64,000 nt of DNA from Epiperipatus broadwayi (Eukaryota > Onychophora > Udeonychophora > Euonychophora > Peripatidae). Positions 10,601 through 22,166 of this stretch are shown one piece after another. Under the pieces are notes generated by a model. It made no database searches. It was not told the DNA's origin and was given only the letters and a program-made list of their open reading frames with translations. The position numbers and the translations under genes are program-made. The DNA lies in assembly GCA_028023455.1 (NCBI GenBank), contig JAQFVV010012508.1, positions 3,841,877 to 3,905,876 of the forward strand, read 5' to 3'. Numbering within the stretch: the first letter of the stretch is position 1; each line of letters starts with the position of its first letter.

Positions 10601-11370
10601 TTATTAAGAAACAAAGTAAAGAATCATTGAATTAAAATTTTTAATGTTATAATATTTAAAAATTTTAATTGAGCAGTTATTTTATGTTAATCTATGTTTA
10701 TATGTTAAATAATTTTACTTTGGCAACATTTTGATGTCACCAGTTTTTATATAATGAATCTTAAAATCAGAAGCTATATTTTAAAAAGCAAAAAATAATC
10801 CTAAATTGCTATTAATAGCAATTACCTAATTTATTTATTTGCTCTCTTTAATATTATTTTTAGAATAATCTTTGGAATTAATCCCTTCAAAAATATAAAT
10901 GGAAATTATAATATAAAGTTTAGTATGCATATACATATATGCAAATTAATGCAAAATGATTAAAGACCCATTTTCGAGAGAGAGAGAAAAGCATGCATTG
11001 TGTCTATTGATTGATGTGGGATCACTTGCTATATAGCATGCTTTCTTTACCTTACGTTTGGTGGTGTTTCTTTCAGAACAGACAACAATTGCAGTGGTTG
11101 GTTGGAAAACATGGCCAGTGGTTCTTTCATATTCGGTGAAGATTGAATTGCCTTCTAGCTTAGTTATAGTCTTATTATAAAGGTATTTATGCTGTGCGAT
11201 TCTAATTGCGATGTTAATCCTGGTTTCATCGTAATGTAATTGTTCTAGATTACATATTTAATTATTTCAAGAATATAAAGTTATGGAGCAGGAGGAAATT
11301 AATAAATAAAGATATAAATATATCATAAAGAGTGTTAAAATGTAAACCATTTCGGTCTATGTTTGTAATG
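10601..11370. other. probable intron or upstream DNA, nothing recognised
   Basis: No coding or repeat signal apart from a (GA) stretch near 10,978-10,988. It would be intronic if the exon at 11,395 is internal, as its borders suggest. Confidence 0.4.
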
Positions 11371-11394
11371 TTCTATTTTTTTAAATCTTTTCAG
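11371..11394 (+). other. 3' splice site
   Basis: A T-rich tract (TTCTATTTTTTTAAATC) ends in TTTTCAG directly before the GalNAc-transferase exon, and the exon frame starts in phase 0 at the next base. Confidence 0.8.
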
Positions 11395-11630
11395 AGTGAA
11401 AACAAAGCCTTGAAACTAAAAGATTCCTATATTAAAGATGTTCAAGCTAGACATGGTCTGTTTGAAGTCAGAGAAACTAGAATGTCATGGCAATATTTTG
11501 ATGAAAAGACATATATTGATAAGACAAGGTTGGGAAAAGGAGACGATCCATATCTCAGGAACAAGTTTAATCAAGAGGCCAGTGATAGGTTACCGAGCAA
11601 CAGAGAAATTCCAGATACAAGGCATCCTCT
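11395..11630 (+). CDS. polypeptide GalNAc-transferase exon (GALNT2-like), partial
   Basis: An internal exon of 78 full codons plus two bases (phase 0 in, phase 2 out). The C-terminal half reads [20 protein letters not shown] and then IPDTRHP. This is the conserved block just before the catalytic GT-A domain of polypeptide N-acetylgalactosaminyltransferases, nearest in my memory to GALNT2 and insect Pgant2. The N-terminal half (KDVQ... to SWQYF) would be the luminal stem. These are Golgi type II membrane enzymes that start mucin-type O-glycans by moving GalNAc from UDP-GalNAc to Ser/Thr. The next exon should begin with the conserved Cys after HPL. I could not find it or the first, membrane-anchor exon in the window, so flanking introns are probably long. 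The open frame reaches 11,634 only by reading into the intron. Confidence 0.85.
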
Positions 11631-11636
11631 GTAAGT
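11631..11636 (+). other. 5' splice site
   Basis: GTAAGT, a perfect consensus donor, directly follows the split Leu codon at the exon end. Confidence 0.85.
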
Positions 11637-12023
11637 TATTTAAAAGCTTTTGAAAGTGTGTTTTGTATTGCTTTAGCTAACTTTATTTATATTGCTTGAA
11701 ATTAGCTTAATCTAAAAAAAATATTACGGTATAATTAGATATTTTAAGTTTGCTATATAATATTTCGTTTATTATTTTTTTTAAAAAAAGACAAAAAACA
11801 AATATGAAAATCTTTTCTAATATTATCATATTTCTACAAATTAAATTAAAATTTCATTTTTATTTTACAAAAACTACTCTATTTATTTAAAAATTAATTA
11901 TTTGTGAAGAATTACAAAATGATTTTTTAAAAAAAAAAGAAAAACAAAAACAAACACAAATAAACATTATATAATTTTAATTTGTATATTGTATTTGTTT
12001 TTTCTCTTCTAGTTTTGCATAAT
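11637..12023. other. intron sequence, nothing recognised
   Basis: AT-rich sequence with A and T runs, consistent with an intron. Confidence 0.5.
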
Positions 12024-12307
12024 ATCAAGGAGTAATCATTTTTCCTCAGGCTATGACTTAAAAGCACTTTAAATGTTCAACAAATGAATCTAGAATAGAT
12101 TGAATCCACCTATTCTTAGTTGCTCTGATGTTTATCTGGTTGATAAATTAATTTAACTCTGAATTACCAACAATGTTGATAAAGGTATGCTTATAAATAT
12201 CAGAGCAACAAAAAATAGATGGATTCATTCTATTCTTGATTCCTTTGTTCAACATTTAGAGTGCTTTTAAATCATAGCCTGACGAAACGTGATTAATCCC
12301 TTTGTTT
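12024..12307. repeat. foldback element
   Basis: Arms 12,024-12,140 and 12,195-12,307 are reverse complements (for example GAGCAACAAAAAATAGATGG against CCACCTATTCTTAGTTGCTC, and CAAGGAGTAATCA against TGATTAATCCCTTTG), with a short central loop. Confidence 0.85.
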
Positions 12308-12540
12308 ACATATACATCGAGCTATGTTTAATTTAAAGTTTATATAATATCAGGGATGAAATAAAGTAGAATGGTAACTATATATATATATATAATGTTC
12401 AGTAGTTAAATTATAGATTGCAGCAGGATCGCCAATGGATGTATGGCACAATCAAGATATTTTATCATAATAATCATATTAGAAATAATAAAAAAATAAT
12501 GAACTAAGACATTATCTGATAAATTACTATATTCTACAAA

Positions 12541-12832
12541 TATAAGGGGCTTTGAAGTCAGACTTTCACTCAACCTCCAATTCTCCATGCTATCTCATTC
12601 CACTAATACACCTAACCCCGCATATATCTTAATGTAAAACTGAGCATTGATTGTATATATGTGTAGAGATGATAATCTGGACCAACTGACAAGTGCTACT
12701 TTAGCACGAAATATATGTATTGGTGATTATTTATCTTTTACACATATGTGGGGGCAGGTGTATTAGTGGTATGAGATAGCATGGAGAGTTGAAGGTTGAG
12801 TGAAAGTCTGAGTTCAAAACCCCTTATATTTA
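12541..12832 (+). mobile_element. hammerhead-related foldback, family B
   Basis: Left and right ends are inverted copies (AGTCAGACTTTCACTCAACC against GGTTGAGTGAAAGTCTGAG). Between them is a hammerhead module. The right arm has A-box-like and B-box-like tRNA motifs (TTAGTGGTATGAGATAGC and GAGTTCAAAACCCC), so a tRNA-like promoter region may be part of the element. Confidence 0.75.
12653..12750 (+). ncRNA. hammerhead ribozyme relic
   Basis: Stem I is the best preserved: arms ATATGTGTAGAGAT and its partner ATCTTTTACACATAT pair almost fully, then GATAATC/GATTAT and ACCAA/TTGGT. Stem II is GTGCT/AGCAC, with GAAA at 12,708-12,711 and a GTA cleavage triplet ending at 12,719. However, the core reads CTGACAA instead of CTGAnGA (12,686-12,692), losing the invariant G8, so this copy should be inactive. 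Confidence 0.65.
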
Positions 12833-12924
12833 CATTTAAGATACAGGCATGAAAAAGCTTATGTGTCAAATATATTCTACAAAGAAATCCGTATGGTGTT
12901 TATAAGGATTTATGTGTTTGTAAG

Positions 12925-13035
12925 TCAAGCGTTGTTAGCCAAGAGGTCATCACAGCTGCTTGCAAGCAAGTAGTTGGTTGCAGACGGTTGTGGGTTCGCA
13001 TCCCGGCCTATGCTATGACATATGAAAAAAAAAAA
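12925..13035 (+). mobile_element. short tRNA-derived SINE
   Basis: Begins at about GCGTTGTTAGCCAAGAGGTC (A-box-like), has B box GGGTTCGCATCCC, then CTATGACATATG and an A tail. It has no SINE body: a tRNA-like head, an 11-nt linker and poly-A. Other copies: 20,513, 28,251 and 37,731. Confidence 0.85.
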
Positions 13036-13522
13036 CTAGATGGTCATTTAGCATTACAAAACTCAAGGTTTTTTTTTTTTAAGAAATAGATAATCTAAAT
13101 TTATTTAAAACTTTTAATTCACTGACTGAATCCTTCAAAAATTAATTAATAATAATCATAAATGTTTTTATGCAAGATTGATGTTGTTAAACATGTGACT
13201 ACAAAATATTTAATATCTATAGATTATACTGAATTTATTTGATATTGATAAATACTGAACAAAGATTACCGAGTCTTGAGACTAGTGGCTAATAAGAGAG
13301 TGCTAATTTAGTCAGAAATGCATCTTGGTATTTATTTAACTTTCCCATTGATTTTAATCATGCCTTTAAAGTGTGAATGATGGATTAAAAGTTATATGTA
13401 TATTAAAGATATTACACATGGGTAAAATGATTAATGAAGTTAGATTAATATATCATGTGTTGAGTTTGATAAAAATAGATATACTAATCTTTAATTAAGT
13501 TTTAAGTAATAAACATTAAAGT
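13036..13522. other. nothing recognised
   Basis: AT-rich DNA with no supported feature. Confidence 0.4.
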
Positions 13523-13925
13523 CAGTAAACATCACATGACCACCACTTCTTATGCTTGCTTATAACTGTTTTAAAACAGGCAAAATCACTATACGTATTG
13601 CCACACACAGCAAGCTAGAGTAATCAATGGATGCTTGTGCATAAAATCCCCATCTAGTGCCTACTCACCCAATATCCCCAGACTAGTTTCTGACTTGTGG
13701 CCTTCATCAGTGAGGAGACTTGAATCGGAGATCTAGGTGCAGTGCTCTCAGATCCAAGGCTCCTCACCGATGAAGGCCACAAGCCAGAAACTATCTGGAG
13801 ATATTGGATGAGTAGGCACTAGATGGGGATTTTATGCACAAGCCTTCTGGCATCCATTGATTAATCTAGCTTGCTGTGTGTGGCAAGACCTATAGTGAGT
13901 TTTGCATGTTTTAAAACATTAAAGT
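13523..13925. mobile_element. foldback family A, both arms
   Basis: Left arm 13,523-13,728 and right arm about 13,739-13,925 are inverted copies. Shared blocks are TTGTGCATAAAATCCCCATC, CTAGTGCCTACTC, CCAATATCCCCAGACTAG and CAGTGAGGAG. Outer ends carry CATCACATGA. No coding capacity. Confidence 0.9.
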
Positions 13926-16900
13926 ATTTATGTAATGAAAATGTTGCTGATTATTTGAGTGTAAGAAAACTTGCATTTGTAGATTAAATTATAGCAATAA
14001 ATTCTATGGATGTGGTTATTATTGGACAATAACAGAAGATTATTTAGCTTGATTTTAAAAAGAATATTGTATTCGTATAAATGTCAGCTACAGTTTAAAA
14101 TCCATATATTAAAATGCTATAGATAAAAGGTTAATAGCATTTTTTTCTTTCTTATGAATGTTGGTTGGTAGTGATCCACAGCATTCTCATCCAAGCCCTC
14201 CTCCCCAAAAGAACCAGGGTTTAGACCTATGGGGCCTCTCTCAACAACCAGACTCTCTCATTCAATCAGCAAAGTTGAGTGTAATGAAAATTTTAATTAA
14301 AAGGTACAATTAGGAATTATTTGTAAAGTCTAGAATTCATATATGAATAGTGTTTTAGGAGTACAATATTGAGAAATCCAATTTGAAGTAGATAAGTTGA
14401 GAAATAGGAAAACACTTGGAGATAACATAAAATACAGATTAAATCAATCTACTGTTCAGTTTTTCCAAATGGCCTTGAATATCTTCACAAGAGAGCAATC
14501 CCGAATACTTGGGAAAAATTATGAAAAAACTATGGAGAACAAGGAAAAAAATTCAAGCAAGCTTCAAAATGTCTCTGCTGAAAACCATTCTAATCCATCA
14601 TGAAAATCACATGAACAGCAAACGGCCAGCCCTATCAATAACAACATTGGAAGTAATTAAATAAAATAAGATGAATCACTTGCAAGTAGAATCATGAGGC
14701 CAAAGTGCAACTTATTTTGTAATAATACATGAATAAAATTATTCATGATGATAACGTTAAAAAATCACCACAAATAACATTATTTTTTCTATCTCGTGAT
14801 TGAGAAAACAATGTTGGTAATGATCATCACAACACCCTCAACCCAGCCCCGTCCTCCAAAAGAACTAGGATTTAGGCCCCTGGGGGCCCTCCCAACAACC
14901 AAACTCTCATTCATTCAACAAAATTAAGTGAAATTAAAATTTTCATTAAAAGTTTAAAATCTCTGTAGAAATCTTTTGTAATTTCAATGGCTGCCATATA
15001 TTTACATAGCGTTTTTATAAAAGTTGAAATTATTCATACTTGTGATTACATTGTTCATATAGTTTGTATATGAAAAGAGAGCTAAGATACCCCCCATTTT
15101 AATAGGGATAGTTTTAGAGAAATTTAATACCCTAAACTAGGAAAAAGGGAATGAAATGGGGAGGGAGCCAGAAATAGAGTTAACTGGAGTCCTTGGCTCC
15201 CTCTAGTTTGGAATTATATTTATCTTAAGTATATAAATGTATTCCTTAATACATATGTAAAAATAGTAATAAAAAACAAACAATTGCTTTTTTTTAAAGC
15301 TGCTTTAATATTTCAATATGTATATATTATTGATCATTAATTATCATATAAAACCTTATGTATACTATTGATGTAAAATTATTGATGTTATATCAATATC
15401 ATTTGGATATAGTAATAAAGTTTATTTCCAGATAAGATAGTAAATAACCTGTGACAATTTCTATTTTTGCTACATTTATTATTACTAACCATTTTATTTA
15501 TTCTATAGATCTGTCGTCATCCCCTGAATAACTCATTGATCCATGAAGATTTTTTTTTAATTCAGTAAAACCTGCACAATTTTAAATAAATAATAATAGT
15601 AAAACTTTATTATGATACCTGGAATGTTGTGGTATTGCCAGAATAGTTTTTGCTTTAACACTGGGGGCTTCCATCATGGTCTGTCCGAAAGGCACTATAT
15701 ATAAGCCACTAAAACGGCTCTGGCTATGGTTAGGTGTGCCCGTTTTGGGCGATTGATAGCCAAAATATTAGCCCTCCCTTAATGGTCATAATGGCTGGAA
15801 AAGGTGTATTGTTTTCCTGCTCATGTTTTGTCAAGTAAAGATACCGAATTTTCAGTTTTAGAAAAAGGACAAGACTGTTGGAAGTGCTGCTCAAACTATC
15901 CGAATGCTCAAGACAATTTGTTTAACTTTTCATTTTGTATTTGTTCTACTATTCATTCCTTCTATTCATAGGCAATAAAGTTACTTTTGAAAATAAATAA
16001 AACTTAATTAAACAACAAATTAATAAAAATACAATGAAATTTCCTATTTAATTGCTACTATTATTTTTAAAATTTATCTCTCATCTCTGTTTATGTATTT
16101 TAATCTGTAATTGAACTTTATGAATCCTACATCTAAAAGATTTTCTTCACTCTATAAAAATATTAATATCTATTTTTTAAATAAGATTTTGTATCCATAT
16201 TTAAAATTAAATCTTATTGAAAACTAGTGAAATCAAATAATAAATACAAGAGAGAATCCCAAGAATGACCGGAACTTTGTAATAAAAAATTGTGTATTTA
16301 TTTTGATGTGTTGCAAATCCCTTTCAAAGTATAGTCTTATTTCAGGGGTGAACAACCTTTTAGTAGTATCATTTATATTAAAAATAAAAACACAGCAATC
16401 AACTGTGCATTACATTTCTTTATCTCATTTTTATTTAACTTTGTATGCATTTATGTAAAATAAGTTCACAAACTGTTGCTTTAAATGTAAATAAATAAAA
16501 TAACAGCACTGCAAAAAAAAAAAAAAAATCAGTGTTATTGATTAGATATTACCAAAAAAAAAAAAATTGATAATAGAACATAAAGTGCACCAAAAATAAA
16601 ATATACTTTGTGCTAATTTTTTCTACATTCTTTATTTTAATTTAATGAATCATGATTCAAAAAAATATTCTCTGGCTACGTAAGAAACAAAATGGCAGAC
16701 CGTCAATCAAAAAATTATAATTTTTAAAATTATATATATATAACTACTGAAATATGTTTATATGGTATATTTACTTACAGATTAGTACTTTGTTTACTAA
16801 TAATACACTTATTACATGTTTATTCATTAACACTTCTTTCAATTTCTGGTATTATTTTTTTAACTGGATTTTTATACATTAAAATTAATTAAAATAACCA

Positions 16901-16949
16901 ATTAATTTTTTGCCTATAGAGAATTTATCATAATTGCTTATTTTTTTGT
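13926..16949. other. low-information DNA with two small repeats
   Basis: A block of about 135 bp occurs at 14,155-14,290 and again, about 25% diverged by eye, at 14,815-14,955. It contains CCTCCCCAAAAGAACCAGGG-type sequence, then CAACAACCA and ATTTTAATTAAAAG. A hairpin GAGGGAGCCA...TGGCTCCCTC lies at 15,162-15,204. The GC-richer stretch 15,640-15,830 matches nothing I know. The 68-codon frame at 14,397-14,603 is unsupported. Confidence 0.45.
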
Positions 16950-17013
16950 GTAAGATTCTTGATTTTTGAGGCATTTTGGAGACCAATTAAACTCACTATC
17001 CAGGGTAAAGATG
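16950..17013. mobile_element. degenerate right end of a Tigger-like element
   Basis: GGAGACCAATTAAACTC and CAGGGTAAAGATG followed by TA match the right terminus at 10,560-10,600 (GGAGGACCAATTGCC...GGGGTAAAGGTG-TA). The left end was not found. Confidence 0.5.
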
Positions 17014-17019
17014 TATTAA

Positions 17020-17487
17020 ACCACTAATCATCACATGATCACCATTCTTTATGCTTGCACAAGTTATTTACACAGAGGCAAAACTCTCCATACAGTAGCA
17101 CCACTCAGTACAAACCAGAGTAATCAGTGGATGCAGGAAGGTTTATGTATAAAATCCCTATATAGTGCCTACTCATCCAACATCCCCAGTCTAGTTTCTA
17201 GCTTGTGGCTTTGATCAGTGAGGAGCCTTGGATCTGAGAGCACTGCACTTAGAATTGAGGACTAATGCAACCCTCCAGTAAACATTTTTTAATCTTATTA
17301 GCTAACTATAAAGCTTTGAATCCAAATTGAAACACAATAATGTTTTCAACTGAAGCTCATTTGCTTGTATAGTAGTATAGATCTGAATTTAGTTCAGCAT
17401 CCACAGTTTTTCATATGGAGAGTTTTGCCTCTGTATAAACAGCTTGAGTAAGCATAAAAAAATGGTGATCTTGTGATGCTTAGTGGT
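17020..17487. mobile_element. foldback family A, full copy
   Basis: Left arm 17,020-17,255 starts CCACTAATCATCACATGATC. The right arm end 17,400-17,487 finishes GGTGATCTTGTGATGCTTAG. TTAA-like bases abut both ends. The 61-codon minus frame at 17,389-17,574 lies on the arm and is not a gene. Confidence 0.85.
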
Positions 17488-18980
17488 TAAATACCATTTC
17501 TTCCCAATAGTATTATGATGATTGCAGCTATTAAAGAACCAAAGACACCGAAAAGAATGTGAGCACATGTGCAAAACAATATGACTTTCATTAATTTAAA
17601 GTATCATGAAAATTAAGTTTTAAGGTTCTATCTATATTGTAACAATCCGGAGATAAAGCTTAACGCCACCATCTAGGCATTTGAACCTAGAAAAATTTAT
17701 AAAGTATGCAGATACGTAAGTCAAAAAAAAAATTTTTTTTATTTATTTTAAATGTTTTGATATCCGGTCATTAGCCCATTGTCACTAGCTCAGGGAGTAG
17801 CAGAGATTTATATTTATAATAAATTCTTATCTAAGAATATATAAAAAAGAATAAAATAAGCCACTGCTAGTAATTAACACACAAACATTTATTTATGCAC
17901 ATATATAAAATTTAGCATTATTTTAGAATACTTTTTGCTTTGGATTTTAACTTGATTTTAGAATTTAAATTTACATTTTAATTTTTATAATATTATAAGT
18001 TTACATTTTAATTTTTTATAAGTTAGCACAGATGGGTTTATAAAATGTGTTTTTAATGTTGAGTATAGATCGGTTACATAGATTACACGGTCAAAAAACA
18101 TTCCAAAATAAACATAACGATCAAAATACAAAGTCATTGATCACCATCAATTGCATAGGGAATACAAGAAACCCAATGGTGTTCATCATAAGACACCGCA
18201 TTGACACCAATAACTTAAAAGACATCCGACATAAATACATCTTAGATACTCACCGTAAGGTATCAGTATTTACCGAATGTCTATATATTTTGATCAAATA
18301 TGAAAACCAAAAACATAATCAACCAGTAACAAATCCATGCAAGCATCTATACCCAACTTAAATTTAATGCATCTTTATTTAGAGTGTCGAGTATGAATAG
18401 ACTACATAGATTTGCATTTGAAAAGAAAATATTCAATCCTTGTTTAACCTTAGGCCAAAGGTTCGCAGTCAAACCAAACTTCAATCCATCTGATATATCG
18501 ATGTGTTCAATGTAATACGAATATGGCAGCACAATTAGGTTAAGAGAAGAAACTGCTTCTCATCAGATAGGAATATTACATCTATCTGACGATGAGAGCA
18601 ATAAAAAAAAAACTCCATAGGAAGGAACTGCGGTCTCAGTCTTATAATTCCTCCCATAGGCAAAACGAGTGTGTGCAGCATATAATAGCGATTCTGCCTG
18701 TAGCGAATCTCATACTACATCTACTAATTACACCAATATATCCAATCCATTGACCTAATTCAACTACGAAACGAATAACCTAAGATTACCCTCCCCTAAT
18801 ATAACTTTACAAATCCATATAGCCATTCATGCCCGACTTAAGTTTAATATTTATATAGTTTAATTTATCGAAAAACAGAAATCATAAAAACTTAAAAAAA
18901 AAAAATAAATAAATGGAAATGATTTTACAAAAGAAATACATCAAATAAAATTATACCTAATTAATAAATAATTTAGTTTG
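17488..18980. other. no recognised gene; one unsupported 104-codon frame
   Basis: The frame at 18,047-18,361 (+) is rich in Asn, His and Ile and has no domain I recognise. A short inverted repeat, TCTCATCAGATAG...CTATCTGACGATGAGA, lies at 18,558-18,597, and another, CCATAGGAAGGAA...ATTCCTCCCATAGG, at 18,618-18,660. Probably old repeat DNA. Confidence 0.35.
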
Positions 18981-19540
18981 GTCAGATAGGAATCTATTTC
19001 TTTTTTTTTTTTTTTAAATGCGGAACAAGTTTAGAAGTAAAGTTCTTATTGTTTAGAAATGTTCATTAATTATATATATTTAAAGCTGAGAGTTCAAAAA
19101 GTTCTTACGATTTCAAAATGTTCCTTTTATCCATTGCTTGCTGTTTGAATGTGAATTCCCACGCTGTCCTAAAGAAATTGGTATTCTGTTGGCCGATTTA
19201 TTTATTCATCCGGAGGTCTTTTGCTTTGGCTGGACCTCAATGTAGAAAACGATGTCATTTCTTTTTTTTTTAACAAAACTGAAGGGATTGAAGAGTGCGT
19301 CTTTTCAATCGCTTCTCCTTCAACTCCGCACTAACACATATAGTCACATCATAATAACTCTAATAATTTCCAAACTTTTCCTTTTATATTACCTTTAGGA
19401 TCCACTTTTCCTTTTATATTACCTTTAGGATCCAATGGACATTACATCATCGTTGTGATGATCCTTCTGTTGAGGTCCGATTTCCCAATGGATTTCTCTC
19501 ATTTGCTATTAGTTTCTATTGTTTTCCTATCTGACTGTTG
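18981..19540. mobile_element. possible terminal-inverted-repeat element
   Basis: GTCAGATAGGAATCTATTTC at the left is matched in inverse by CTATTGTTTTCCTATCTGAC at the right. The interior has no open frame. A 30-bp direct tandem duplication (CCTTTTATATTACCTTTAGG core) occurs at 19,373-19,432. The element class is unknown. Confidence 0.4.
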
Positions 19541-20512
19541 CTTATACATTTAAATGCCCAAAGGCTAGTTCACTTTGACTAATTAAAATAATCATTTCCA
19601 TTTCTGATTAATTAATGTGTTTTCCAAACTTAAAGATATTTTTATCTCTAAATCTTTTTGTTGAAAGATTTAGTTTTTCTATTTTTAATAAAGTTTTATT
19701 TTAATATATATATTTTTTTATCTGTGCGATTTTATATATATACAAGTTTAAAATGATTTTTTAATTTTCAATTTTTAATTCTTAAAAAAGAAATTTTTAT
19801 TTGCGAACTTTTATTTTTTTTCATGTTTAATAATAAAACACAATGTAACGTCGTCTGTGCCCGTTACAATATCTTGCTTAAATTATCTACTTTTTTTAAT
19901 ATGATTTGCTGCAGATGTATATATGTTTGTTTAATTCATTGCCTGAAGGTTATTTGAAGCAGTCTAGTATGGAATTAAACAATCACACATCTGATTCGTT
20001 GGGGACAAAGCTTCTTTATGACAAAATGGTACTAAATTTACATTTTTTAAAAGAATTACATTATTGATACATTTAAATAATATTTTTTTGCTTAATTGTC
20101 ATGAATCAAGCATTTGCATATAAATTTTTATATTAAATTTAAAAAAAAAAAACAATAAATAGAAATTTATTTTAACGAATCTTGAGTAAATGTTTTTTAA
20201 ATAAATATTTGTAATATAACATAAATTAGGTAATGACATACTTGGGTTTTTATATATGTATTTTTTGGGGAGAGGGGGATTATCTAGTGCAATCCACATT
20301 AATGAAAATGATGAGCAAGTGACTTATTTAAAAACAATTGTTTTCTACGATAAAATTAAAAACAATTGTTTTATAACACTTGTTTTATAATTTATTTATT
20401 TATTAGTATATAGTTATACAATGATTTTTTTTTTGACACAGAGAGAGGGGGGTGCAAAAATTTTACTTTTCCACTCATTTTGTCAATCATTTGATTTAAA
20501 TGTTACTCATGT
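19541..20512. other. nothing recognised
   Basis: AT-rich DNA with a duplicated AAAACAATTGTTTT motif near 20,332-20,366. Confidence 0.4.
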
Positions 20513-20608
20513 CAAGCATTGGTGGCCTAGCGGTTAGCATAGCTGCCTTCCAAGCAGCTGGTCAGGGTTCGCTTCCCGGTCAACGCTTTGACATATAAGA
20601 AAAAAAAA
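20513..20608 (+). mobile_element. tRNA-Gly(UCC)-like SINE
   Basis: Folds as a cloverleaf: a 7-bp acceptor stem with one A/C mismatch, a perfect 5-bp anticodon stem GCTGC/GCAGC around CTTCCAA (anticodon TCC), and a T arm with one mismatch and TTCGCTT loop. It is followed by TTTGACATATAAG and an A tail, as in the other SINE copies. The tail argues for a SINE rather than a working tRNA gene. It is the copy closest to a true tRNA. Confidence 0.75.
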
Positions 20609-21030
20609 TGAATGCAGAAAATTGAATGAAATTGGTAATTTTCTACTATTAGATTATTGTTATCAGCATATTTCAAGATGTCTTTAGTTTAATGACTATA
20701 TTTTGGTAATTTATATTGTCAAAAAAAGAAAGATAACCCCCAAAAATGTATTCAACTGAAGGATAGAAGCTTGTCATAAGTTTATTAAATGTATCTATGG
20801 GAATTATCATGGAGTAATAAATAATTTAGATATGTCTATAGTTCTTGAGCTATTTTGCCATTGTCTTTTACTCATTTTCTTGAGCTTGAGTTCAATAAAA
20901 CTCAAGTTAACATGTTTATTGAGAAGTGATTGGTACTAACATGGAAATTATTTCCAAACTTTCAAGTTATTTTATTATTTGAATAAATCCAGTAAAAGGA
21001 TGGCAAACAATCGTAAATTTTTACTACAAA
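20609..21030. other. nothing recognised
   Basis: AT-rich DNA with no supported feature. Confidence 0.4.
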
Positions 21031-21432
21031 ATAATATTTCTGTAGTATAATTTTCTCTACCCACCTCCCCTCTCACCATGGCAGAAATTGGTTTCTATTG
21101 TGGAAGGGTGTAATCATAAACATATGACCAGAAGAGACATGTGAGAAAGATGTATGATCCTAAAGGTGCATATTTGATGCTGAGCTATCACTCACCAGTT
21201 GGCCCAGATCACAATCTCACTTAATATGTGTAAGAGATTATGATCTGTGCAAAGTGATGAATGGTGGTTTAGCATGAAATATGCATCTTGGCACTCATAC
21301 ATCTTTTTCACATGTTGTTGGTCATATGTTTATTATTACACCCCTCCACAAGGTGGTAAAAGTAAATAGAAACCAGCCCCTATCTTGCATGAGAGGAGAG
21401 AGTAGTGAACTACAGAAATATTATTTCTTAAG
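21031..21432. mobile_element. old hammerhead-related foldback, family B
   Basis: Arms (AATATTTCTGTAGTATAATT at the left, inverted at about 21,400-21,432) enclose two opposed hammerhead-like modules. The plus module (about 21,255-21,320) has GTGATGA, stem II, GAAA and re-paired stem I arms GTGC/GCAC. The minus module has CTGGTGA and CAAA. Both have lost invariant bases. The arm sequence recurs at 32,415. Confidence 0.65.
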
Positions 21433-22166
21433 CAGATAATATCTACCTCTAATGAAAGACTAATAAAAATTATTAATATACTTTCATTAAGTGATTTTGT
21501 ATTAAAGTTGTGAGGGCAGTAAGTTTGACACATCAAAGAATGTAAATGCCTGAAAGCAGAAAGGGTACAAATAATGAAGTTGTGAAAGAATAAATATAAA
21601 CAAAGTGACTATACAGAAAATGGCTTATTGGCTTTTTTGATGTGTTTGGGAAAAGACAAAGGGGATTTAGATATAAAGGTCATGGAGTTGACAAAGATTA
21701 TGTTGTGGAAATGGGATGGAGCCGGATAACGAAGAAATATGAGAAAACTTAGGGTGGAAGTGGAAAAGGAAGTCAAAGTGGCTAACAGTTTCTCTTCATA
21801 TAGCTGCTGAGAGATTCCTGACTCTGTATAAGGAGAACTAACAATACATCACATAAGCTGTAGGGATTGGCTGTGTATATATATATATATTCAACAATAA
21901 TAAAGATATGTGTAAGAGATTGTTGCAGAGAATATTATAAATAATTATCATTTTTATATTTAGAAATAAATTTATTTAGAGTAAAAGTATGATAGTTGAA
22001 GATTTAAGCATGTAACACATTATAGTAAAGAAAATAAAAGTTGGCAATTATTTCATTGAGTACAAACATTGTAATTACTACAAGGTCTGTATTTAGCATC
22101 TCATTATGTCACACTGCATTTCAAAATTGAAAAAAACAATACTAGTATATAAGAAACAATATATTA
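21433..22166. other. nothing recognised
   Basis: AT-rich flank of the Ty3/Gypsy insertion, with a short TA run near 21,874. Confidence 0.4.

Noticed and set aside
18047-18361. 104-codon protein gene
   Set aside because: No recognised domain, biased AT-driven composition, no splice or promoter context.
20513-20608. Functional tRNA-Gly gene
   Set aside because: Acceptor and T-stem mismatches, plus a tail shared with dispersed SINE copies ending in poly-A.
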